Assembly (NCBI GenBank): GCA_002495845.1
Contig: DAHF01000032.1
Span: 6,653 to 21,036 of the forward strand
Origin: Sulfolobus sp. UBA167
GTDB lineage: Archaea > Thermoproteota > Thermoprotei_A > Sulfolobales > Sulfolobaceae
Length of the DNA stretch: 14,384 nt
Direction of reading: 5' to 3'
Positions 1 through 5,440 of the stretch are shown one piece after another. How positions within the stretch are numbered: the stretch's first letter is position 1; every line of letters starts with the position of its first letter. The translations under genes and the position numbers were made by a program. The notes under the pieces are model-generated. The model was not told where the DNA came from, did not search any database, and worked only from the letters and a program-made list of their open reading frames with translations.

Positions 1-117
1 CTTCACCGGGCTAATGTTGTAACCGTATTCCTTCAGGACTGAAGCCACTACCTCATAAGTCCTTGGCCTAAAGCCCACTAAAGTTTCTCCAAGATCGACG
101 AATACTGCCTTCAACAT
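1..117 (-). CDS. HAD-superfamily hydrolase, N-terminal 39 residues (runs off the left edge)
   Basis: Only the first 39 codons are in the window, read leftwards from an ATG at 115-117. The N-terminus reads as a hydrophobic strand followed by D-L-G-E-T-L-V. This is HAD motif I with the nucleophile Asp at residue 8 and a Gly in place of the usual second Asp. HAD hydrolases with DxGxT instead of DxDxT are known, so this need not mean loss of activity. The family uses the first Asp as a phospho-accepting nucleophile on small phosphorylated substrates. The start is supported by a TATA-like element centred 26 bases upstream, so the mRNA is probably leaderless. The substrate cannot be inferred from this fragment. 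Confidence 0.75.
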   Translation of the reverse strand, partial: MLKAVFVDLGETLVGFRPRTYEVVASVLKEYGYNISPVK

Positions 118-138
118 CGACTTAATTTAAGTACACGT

Positions 139-148
139 GTTTATAAGT
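139..148 (-). promoter_or_regulatory. TATA box for the HAD gene (leaderless)
   Basis: The minus strand reads ACTTATAAAC, centred about 26 bases before the ATG at 117, with a purine-rich BRE-like stretch just upstream. This is the geometry expected for a leaderless Sulfolobales mRNA. Confidence 0.6.
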
Positions 149-248
149 ATTCTCTAAATAGTCTATATACACTATCTAAAGTTTAAAGACACGGAGTTTA
201 GATCTATCTCATCAGACCTAGAAAGGAAGGGGAGAAATTAGATTCTAT

Positions 249-998
249 TTAAACAGAGGTTGTGACGTCTCCTTTTGCTTGGTTGAACTGAAACGCACTG
301 TAGGCGCTCTGCCTCACCCTCACTTTCTCCGTCCTTCCTTCATTGTAAAGCAAAGCCTCGCCCACCTCTAGGGAGGGGACTACTGCATCGACTTCCTTAG
401 GTTTCCACGGTAAAATTTCCTTGTAGACCTTCAAGTCAGCTGGGTGCACGACCTTGTGGAGCATATATATCTCGCTTTGGGTCAGGACGTCCTTATTGAC
501 CTTGGCTGACCTCTGACTTATCAGGATTATGCCTATCCCCCTCTTCCTCCCTCTGAGGGCAAGCCTGGTGATAATTTCTGATATTCCAGACACCTTTCCT
601 TGGGGTATGAACTCGTGGGCTTCCTCCACCACTATCATCCTATCCGTCATGCGGTCTTTAGACATCTCCCATATGTTTGTTAAATATTTGTAAAGGAAGG
701 AGAAGGACTCTTGATTCCACTCGCTCATATCTATCACGGAGCTTATCCTCTTTCTGTGGTGCACCTCTGACGTGAGGGAGGCATCGTCATTCCCGTTGAC
801 TACGTCTCCACCCATGGAGCTGACCAGATCCACGTACTCAGCGTCAGGGTCTATCACGGTTACCGGCAGATCTTCCTTTATTGCTTCCTCTATCATTACC
901 TTAGACGTATTGGACTTCCCAGATCCCCTAATTCCGAGGATCGCAACGCACTTCCTGGCTATATCGCTCTTGTTCAGCGAGAATGTCCCCATGTTCAT
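249..998 (-). CDS. HerA/FtsK-superfamily (DUF87-type) ATPase, short stand-alone form
   Basis: A 249-residue P-loop ATPase. Walker A is GIRGSGKS at residues 22-29. Walker B with its catalytic pair is MIVVEEAHEF, around 121-130, with Glu125-Glu126. A sensor-like ISQR follows the basic stretch LALRGRKRGIG, which could supply arginine fingers. This pattern is typical of HerA and DUF87 ATPases, which form rings that move DNA or protein. Archaeal HerA is about twice this length, has an N-terminal HAS barrel and usually sits next to nurA. Both are missing here, so this is a paralogue of unknown role rather than the end-resection helicase. The ATG at 998 is followed by a second ATG two codons later. 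A weak TATA lies 28 bases upstream, and the next gene upstream ends only 48 bp away, so co-transcription is also possible. Confidence 0.85.
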   Translation of the reverse strand: MNMGTFSLNKSDIARKCVAILGIRGSGKSNTSKVMIEEAIKEDLPVTVIDPDAEYVDLVSSMGGDVVNGNDDASLTSEVHHRKRISSVIDMSEWNQESFSFLYKYLTNIWEMSKDRMTDRMIVVEEAHEFIPQGKVSGISEIITRLALRGRKRGIGIILISQRSAKVNKDVLTQSEIYMLHKVVHPADLKVYKEILPWKPKEVDAVVPSLEVGEALLYNEGRTEKVRVRQSAYSAFQFNQAKGDVTTSV

Positions 999-1021
999 GG
1001 GTGTAATTTTGAAAGGTTCGA

Positions 1022-1029
1022 GTTAAAAG
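1022..1029 (-). promoter_or_regulatory. Weak TATA-like element for the HerA-like gene
   Basis: The minus strand reads CTTTTAAC, centred about 27 bases before the ATG at 998. The sequence is only moderately TATA-like, and readthrough from the gene ending at 1047 is an alternative. Confidence 0.35.
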
Positions 1030-1046
1030 GGAGTTGTCTCAGTATT

Positions 1047-1400
1047 CTAACCATGCCTTTCAGTATGCGTAGGTTTGACTATCTCCTGTAGTTTTCCTTC
1101 CTTAAAGAGCTTGAGCGCATCGTCCACCTTGGTGCCTTCCTCAACCAAAAAAGCCTTCGCTTTACCTTGGAGCAACCTGACTCCAGGAGGTCCCATTTCA
1201 GTGACGAGGAAAACCTGAGCTCCCTTGTCTAGGGCGGACTTCAACATGTGAGCTCCCCTAGCTGCAATTGCTTGAAGGGCGGGGTTCGGATACTCTTCTA
1301 TTAACTTGATCTCGTTTTCGACTTCAAATATCTCTACCTTTTCACCTTCTCCTGGTCCAGTTACCTCATCTCCAGATACTGGCAAAGCTACTTTGGTCAT
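1047..1400 (-). CDS. NifX/NifB-like dinitrogenase Fe-Mo cofactor-type domain protein
   Basis: A single-domain 117-residue protein. It opens with the strand KVALPVSGDEVTGPGEGEKV, followed by a short E-rich strand and P-N-P. The GAHMLKSALDKGAQVFLV and GPPGVRLLQGK segments and a C-terminal VDDALKLFKEGKL helix follow the plan of the RNase-H-fold family PF02579 (NifX, NafY, C-terminus of NifB). In nitrogen fixers such domains carry iron-molybdenum cofactor precursors. Free-standing copies are common in non-diazotrophic archaea, where their role is unclear but may involve metal-sulfur cluster handling. The window has no nif gene, so nitrogen fixation should not be inferred. Upstream there is both a TATA-like element near 1430 and a GAGGT that could serve as a ribosome site. 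Confidence 0.8.
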   Translation of the reverse strand: MTKVALPVSGDEVTGPGEGEKVEIFEVENEIKLIEEYPNPALQAIAARGAHMLKSALDKGAQVFLVTEMGPPGVRLLQGKAKAFLVEEGTKVDDALKLFKEGKLQEIVKPTHTERHG

Positions 1401-1425
1401 CTTAAGAAAACCTCAATTTTGAACC

Positions 1426-1434
1426 AAATAAAAT
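1426..1434 (-). promoter_or_regulatory. TATA-like element for the NifX-like gene
   Basis: The minus strand reads ATTTTATTT, centred 30 bases before the ATG at 1400. If used, transcription would start a few bases before the ATG and exclude most of the GAGGT at 1410-1414 from the message. Confidence 0.4.
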
Positions 1435-1599
1435 TTGTTGAGCAAACTTGAGAGGGGTAAGAGGACCAGAAATAGGGCAAAAGACTGTTTCATTCAGTTT
1501 AAGTCTATCCAGCGTAATTTTCACTTTGCATTATGTTACTATTTCATAAGTTAAAATATTTAAGATTGAGAAAGAACTAAGATTTCAATACATCTAAGT

Positions 1600-1607
1600 A
1601 AAAAGGG
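1600..1607 (-). terminator. Short U-tract after trm10
   Basis: On the minus strand the stop codon is followed by CCCTTTTTAC. This gives a run of five T directly downstream, typical of simple archaeal U-tract termination. No stem is evident. The rest of the 1401-1607 gap shows only AT-rich sequence with no ORF of note. Confidence 0.35.
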
Positions 1608-2504
1608 TTAGACTTTTTTATTGCCTAGTTTCTCGAGGGCTTTCCTGTCTATCCTCAACCAGCTCGTGTCTCTCCCTTTGCTGACCTCAAACCTTGCCCT
1701 CGCTATCTTGTCTGAGTTAGTCTGCGTCTCAAGGATCGCATCCTCTAGTGCGTAACCGGAACGGACCATGAGGAGTATCTCGAGGACCTTGTTTATCCTA
1801 TCTGGTACCCCTATGACGGAGGACCTTAGGGTTATTTTATATCTCTTGAGGTGAGAGTATCCTGAAACTCTTGTGAGGAATTCCGTAGCTCTATCGAACC
1901 TCTTACCCTTGTCTACTATCCCCCCTATGATGAAAGTTTGGGCTTCCCTTATGGTCTTCTCATCGATCTCGTACTCCCCATATGGGTCCAGCACTATCCC
2001 CTCACGGACTACTTCATCAGTTCTCAGCACGAAGGAAAACCCTTTAAACATGTGTCTTAACAGCTGAAACAAATCTTGAGGTGGATTAACTAACCTCAAG
2101 TTGCCGTCCCAGTAGTACCTTCTGATTACCGAGAGTGATAAGCCAAGCTGTCTGGTAAGGTCAGTCCTCTCTTCTTCAGTCAGGTAGCTCCACAAGCCCA
2201 TGTCAATTAAGAACTTCGGAAACTCTGGAAGCTTTAAGTCAATACTACACGTGCCATTTTTAATCAATGCATAGCGTAAAGGTTCGCCTGAAGGGGAGGA
2301 GGAAAGGTAATATAGCTTGACCCCCATCTCCTGAACAGGATGAAGGCCAAAGAAATCTCCTTCCTTTATGGAAAAACCGTTCACTAAGCAATGTATGAGT
2401 GTGTCGTGGAGCAAAGACTTACTGTACCTCTTTATACTCTTAATCCCGAGGGAGTCTATCCCTTTAGATCTTAGGTACTCTGCCATGTATTCGGCTAAGC
2501 TCAA
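1608..2504 (-). CDS. trm10: tRNA (adenine-9 or guanine-9, N1) methyltransferase, Trm10 family
   Basis: An archaeal Trm10-type SPOUT methyltransferase that methylates N1 of the purine at position 9 of tRNA using S-adenosylmethionine. The signature LDPYGEYEIDEKTI, then FIIGGIVDKGKRFDRATE, is the SAM-binding knot of this family. FLIDMGLWSYLTEEE and SLSVIRRYYWDGNL match, from memory, the Sulfolobus acidocaldarius enzyme, which makes m1A9. I chose the TTG at 2502-2504 (298 codons). An in-frame TTG at 2541-2543 would add 13 residues. The shorter start is favoured because the protein then begins SLAEYMAEYLRSKGI, in register with the known enzyme, and because a TATA-like element lies 30 bases upstream of it, inside the longer reading. 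No canonical ATG is available before residue 20 of the longer form. It is a stand-alone gene followed by a short T-run. Confidence 0.88.
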   Translation of the reverse strand: MSLAEYMAEYLRSKGIDSLGIKSIKRYSKSLLHDTLIHCLVNGFSIKEGDFFGLHPVQEMGVKLYYLSSSPSGEPLRYALIKNGTCSIDLKLPEFPKFLIDMGLWSYLTEEERTDLTRQLGLSLSVIRRYYWDGNLRLVNPPQDLFQLLRHMFKGFSFVLRTDEVVREGIVLDPYGEYEIDEKTIREAQTFIIGGIVDKGKRFDRATEFLTRVSGYSHLKRYKITLRSSVIGVPDRINKVLEILLMVRSGYALEDAILETQTNSDKIARARFEVSKGRDTSWLRIDRKALEKLGNKKV

Positions 2505-2529
2505 GTCAGAATGTGATCTCTGTATTGGG

Positions 2530-2538
2530 TAATAAAAG
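2530..2538 (-). promoter_or_regulatory. TATA-like element for trm10, inside the longer possible reading frame
   Basis: The minus strand reads CTTTTATTA, centred about 30 bases before the TTG at 2504. No TATA-like sequence lies at the matching distance from the alternative TTG at 2543. Confidence 0.5.
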
Positions 2539-2589
2539 CACAAGACGATGAGAAAGAGGAAAGTCCTTAGAGACGGGGTTAAGAAATCA

Positions 2590-2640
2590 AATTCTTTTTC
2601 TCCTCTCTCTCTTTTTCTTTTCTATTTTTTTAAAAAAATA
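2590..2640 (-). terminator. T7A7 palindrome and purine/pyrimidine tract downstream of vWA1
   Basis: Just beyond the stop of the minus-strand vWA gene lies a perfect seven-T/seven-A palindrome (2625-2638). It gives a run of seven T on the vWA transcript and is a good U-tract terminator. It continues into a strand-asymmetric tract, almost pure pyrimidine on the plus strand at 2593-2631, rich in CT repeats. The tract sits upstream of the trm10 promoter. Confidence 0.55.
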
Positions 2641-2651
2641 CTCTCCTCATT

Positions 2652-3731
2652 TTACTGAGACCTCATTTTCCTAGTTACTTCCGATAAATCTACCTTGGAG
2701 TCTCCGCTCAGCTTCCTAGTTGCCTCTATCAAGTCTTCTCTCCTGGTCTGTTCCGCGGCCTCCTGCAATGACTGAATTATACGGGTGTTCTCTGCCTTTC
2801 CCGTCATCAGGGACTGCTCGTATTCCCTGAGAAGTCTGTAGTACTTTATCTCAGCCTGAACCCTTTCATTTATTGAACCGGCAACTTGTTCTTTGTTCCC
2901 TCTATTGAAGGTCAAGAACTTGGTGATCTCCTTTTGCTGTCCGTCCGCGGGTTCCACATACCTTACCACGAACTTAGCTGTGTAAGGCGTGTCCCCAGGG
3001 GGTACAAGTAAAGTACCGTAAACCGCTATCATATTCTCCATCATAGGGAACCTGATGGGCTGGTTGTAATTCAACGGCACGAAGTCCCTCGGAGTCTCCA
3101 CTTCTACGTTATATGCTGCCGTGTTCGTAGTCCTCTGGCTCTCAAAGAGCACCGGCAGAGAGTTCGGGTCCTCTACGTGGAAGAAAAGGCCTCCCGTCTT
3201 GTCAGCAATGGTCTTGAGGATCCTCTCGTTATAGTCCCTGCCTACACCAAGACATATGAATTGGACGTATGGAGGAAACTGAAGTGCTTCATAGTCCTTT
3301 ACGTTTGTCTTATCCACGGGCTGTCCATCTGTGAGCAGTATAGCCTTGGTTGCTGTGTTGTTTTGGGATGTTATCTTAATTATTTCCCTGAGCGCCTCGT
3401 GAAGTCTCGTCGTACCTTCGAATTTCCTCTCAATTGTAATAGGTTGTCCCGTAGGCCCTTGGTAGACTACGTGTGGGTGATTGGCAAAGTAAATTACTGT
3501 GACCAAGTTCCCCGGCGGTAGGCTTGCCAAGAGGTTCTGTGCAGCTTGCATTGCAATGTCTAGCTTGTTGTCGTTCTTCATTGAAGGGCTGTTGTCGATA
3601 GCTATTAGAAAGTGGGTATTCGTCAATGTCGTCACGGATTCAGGAATTATATAAATTACAACTCCTGATTCAGTGGGCTTATCTGTGTAAGCTATCGAAT
3701 ATGATTGGGTCAGCTTAACAGAAACTACCAT
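2652..3731 (-). CDS. von Willebrand factor A domain protein 1 (ArnB-like), with threonine-motif tail
   Basis: A 359-residue cytosolic vWA protein; no signal peptide or membrane segment is seen. A complete MIDAS metal site is visible: D46-N-S48-P-S50, T108 in GTTRLHEAL, and D135 in LLTDGQP. A beta-rich middle domain (about 205-285) and a helical region (about 288-330) follow. The tail carries four T-R-x-x motifs at T316, T329, T338 and T353, the last two being ATRKL and VTRKM. It is divergent from the FHA gene, and a second vWA protein of the same architecture lies in that operon. In Sulfolobus, ArnB is a vWA protein that binds the FHA protein ArnA in a phosphorylation-dependent way and represses archaellum expression. 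I cannot tell which of the two vWA genes here is the ArnB orthologue. The vWA domain probably mediates protein binding through its metal ion. Confidence 0.88.
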   Translation of the reverse strand: MVVSVKLTQSYSIAYTDKPTESGVVIYIIPESVTTLTNTHFLIAIDNSPSMKNDNKLDIAMQAAQNLLASLPPGNLVTVIYFANHPHVVYQGPTGQPITIERKFEGTTRLHEALREIIKITSQNNTATKAILLTDGQPVDKTNVKDYEALQFPPYVQFICLGVGRDYNERILKTIADKTGGLFFHVEDPNSLPVLFESQRTTNTAAYNVEVETPRDFVPLNYNQPIRFPMMENMIAVYGTLLVPPGDTPYTAKFVVRYVEPADGQQKEITKFLTFNRGNKEQVAGSINERVQAEIKYYRLLREYEQSLMTGKAENTRIIQSLQEAAEQTRREDLIEATRKLSGDSKVDLSEVTRKMRSQ

Positions 3732-3760
3732 ATATTATCTAGGAGTATACTATGGACAGA

Positions 3761-3770
3761 AATTTTTAAG
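3761..3770. promoter_or_regulatory. TATA box of the FHA operon, possibly shared with divergent vWA1
   Basis: The plus strand reads AATTTTTAAG, centred about 29 bases before the ATG at 3795, giving a leaderless or nearly leaderless FHA message. The reverse complement, CTTAAAAATT, is the best TATA candidate for vWA1, whose ATG is at 3731; that would leave a leader of about 9 bases. A second candidate for the minus strand, ATAGTATAC at 3745-3753, lies too close (18 bases) for the usual spacing. Confidence 0.5.
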
Positions 3771-3794
3771 TATTCTACAAGCTATTATACAAAC

Positions 3795-4481
3795 ATGACA
3801 TGGAAATGTCCATTTTGTGGAAATGAAAATGTTGATGACGCTAATTTTTGTACAAAGTGCGGAGCTAAGAAACCTGAATCCTTGACTCTACAACCAGCAT
3901 CCTCTCCTGGTTCTGGACAGAACGCTCAACCCGTAGTACAGCAAGTCACATCTCAAGATGGAAGTACAGCAGTCCAAGTGACATCACAACCTGAAAATAC
4001 TCCAACATCAGAAAGCTCCCCGATGCCGGAAGGAGTAAAGAACGAACCAGCTACAGTTCCAACAGAACAAGCTCCAGCGCAACAAGGGGCTTCGCCTGAG
4101 CCAACGCAAGGCACCTCGGTATCTCAGGAGCCTTCGCAAATGCAACAAGACACAGAAAAGTATTACATTCAGTTTATAAATACACCTAACCCCCAGTTCA
4201 ACAAGACTAAGATACCTTTGGAGTTTGACGTTTTTCCCTCAATATCCCTTGGAAGGAGCCCAGAGAACGTCATAGTGATCCCAGACCCTGAGGTATCTAG
4301 GAAACACGCGATCATTTACTACGAGAACGGCAAGCTGGAAATAGAAGACCTCAACAGCACTAATGGTACGTATATTTATGATGGAAAGATGTTCCAACCA
4401 GTCAAGGGGAAAGTGGAGATACAGCCTAACTCTGTCCTGAAACTAGCCAATAACACAGTGGTAAAAGTAGTGAAGGATTGA
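3795..4481 (+). CDS. arnA: Zinc ribbon and forkhead-associated (FHA) domain protein, ArnA-like
   Basis: A 228-residue adaptor. An N-terminal zinc ribbon has C5-x2-C8 and C19-x2-C22. A low-complexity linker rich in Q, P, S, T and E spans about residues 27-120. A C-terminal FHA domain (about 140-228) shows the invariant G153-R-S155, S168-R-K-H171 and N187-S-T-N-G-T192. These residues form the phospho-threonine pocket, so the domain should be active in binding. The architecture matches Sulfolobus ArnA, a repressor of archaellum genes that works with the vWA protein ArnB. The ATG at 3795 is chosen over an upstream in-frame ATG at 3705 because it begins exactly at the zinc ribbon, is preceded by a correctly spaced TATA, and the longer reading would run through the vWA1 start. 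It overlaps the phosphatase gene as TGATG. Confidence 0.9.
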   Translation: MTWKCPFCGNENVDDANFCTKCGAKKPESLTLQPASSPGSGQNAQPVVQQVTSQDGSTAVQVTSQPENTPTSESSPMPEGVKNEPATVPTEQAPAQQGASPEPTQGTSVSQEPSQMQQDTEKYYIQFINTPNPQFNKTKIPLEFDVFPSISLGRSPENVIVIPDPEVSRKHAIIYYENGKLEIEDLNSTNGTYIYDGKMFQPVKGKVEIQPNSVLKLANNTVVKVVKD

Positions 4482-5440
4482 TGGAGGAAGTCCTGACGCC
4501 CGAGGTAGAAGAAGTCAAGGCATCAGTTTTCCTGAAGGAACATGAAGAGGAACAGCAGAGAGCCTTAGACGCAGTAAAGGAAATAATTTCAAATCAGGAA
4601 CTCCTTCACAAGCTCTTGGAGGAGTCCACGTCTGTTTTTGAGTCTCAGCCTAATTACTTAGGTAGCATTGAGGCAGAAAAGAAGGTAGCATTCGTGGGTG
4701 ATACACACGGAGCCTTCGACGTGACGCTGTACACTCTCCTCAAATTCCTTCACGATGACAGCGTGGATAAGATAGTTTTCCTTGGAGACTACGTCGATAG
4801 AGGAGAGATGAGCTTAGAGAACTTAGTATTGATATTGAGGGAAATGCTGGAGGACCAGAAATCGAAGAAGAAGATAGTCGTGCTTAGGGGTAACCATGAA
4901 AGCCCTGTGACTAATTATGGTTACGGATTCTTCAAAGAGCTCTCACATAAGGCTGAGGGCTTCCCTTATGAGGAGTTCAAGAGGCTCTTCTCCTACATGC
5001 CTTACGCGGCGTCAGTGAACGGATATTTCTGCGTCCACGGAGGGATAGCAAAAGACGAGAACAGCGACTCCATAGCACCTCAAATGAGGGATTTGACCCA
5101 AATAAATCAACTCCCCCGAGGAGACGAGGATCCGTCAGACCCAATCGCCATGCAGTTGCTCTGGAACGACCCCAGGGAATGCATAGACGACTTCATACCT
5201 AACGTGAGAGGAGAGGGAACTTTCTATTTCGGGAAGAAAGCGGTTGATGACTTCCTCAATTCAAACAACCTGAAAGGTATAATAAGGGCCCACGAGGTCA
5301 AGGACGCCTTTTCCGTGGAAATGGATGGTAAAGTGATAACTGTTTTTTCGAGCAGATACCACCAAATGTCAGCAGGTGTATTAATAATGGACGAGAATAA
5401 GAGGTTTCACGTATTGAAAATTTTAGGTGAGACATCATGA
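4481..5440 (+). CDS. PPP-family Ser/Thr protein phosphatase (PP1/PP2A type)
   Basis: A 319-residue metallophosphatase with all PPP signatures: G73-D-T-H76-G, G102-D-Y-V-D-R-G108, R136-G-N-H-E140, H186-G-G and a later RAHE with H271. These bind two metal ions and hydrolyse phospho-serine and phospho-threonine. An acidic, probably helical N-terminal extension of about 65 residues precedes the catalytic core and may be a docking region. The usual SAPNYC region is replaced by FSSRYH. The gene lies between an FHA reader and a vWA protein with a threonine-rich tail, with overlaps on both sides (TGATG upstream, ATGA downstream). This implies translational coupling and suggests the tails as substrates. 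Sulfolobus PP2A is known to act with ArnA and ArnB. The ATG at 4481 is preferred over the TTG one codon earlier. Confidence 0.93.
   Translation: MEEVLTPEVEEVKASVFLKEHEEEQQRALDAVKEIISNQELLHKLLEESTSVFESQPNYLGSIEAEKKVAFVGDTHGAFDVTLYTLLKFLHDDSVDKIVFLGDYVDRGEMSLENLVLILREMLEDQKSKKKIVVLRGNHESPVTNYGYGFFKELSHKAEGFPYEEFKRLFSYMPYAASVNGYFCVHGGIAKDENSDSIAPQMRDLTQINQLPRGDEDPSDPIAMQLLWNDPRECIDDFIPNVRGEGTFYFGKKAVDDFLNSNNLKGIIRAHEVKDAFSVEMDGKVITVFSSRYHQMSAGVLIMDENKRFHVLKILGETS
5425..5431 (+). promoter_or_regulatory. Strong Shine-Dalgarno sequence for vWA2
   Basis: AGGTGAG lies five bases before the ATG at 5437, inside the end of the phosphatase gene. It matches the archaeal 16S 3' end well. The operon thus switches from a leaderless first gene to Shine-Dalgarno coupling for this one. 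Confidence 0.7.

Noticed and set aside
1047..1400. Evidence for nitrogen fixation from the NifX-like gene
   Set aside because: Stand-alone members of this family are widespread in non-fixing archaea, and no other nif gene is in the window.
1482..1505. Imperfect inverted repeat AGACTG...CAGTTTAAGTCT between NifX-like and trm10
   Set aside because: The stem is short and interrupted, no T-run follows it on either strand, and no gene boundary fits it.
3177..3521. 114-codon plus-strand ORF opposite vWA1
   Set aside because: It lies wholly antisense to a vWA gene with intact MIDAS motifs, has no promoter or recognisable domain, and reads as a shadow frame.
3705..3794. 30-codon N-terminal extension of the FHA protein
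   Set aside because: It would overlap the divergent vWA1 start and bury the TATA box, and the zinc ribbon begins right after the ATG at 3795.
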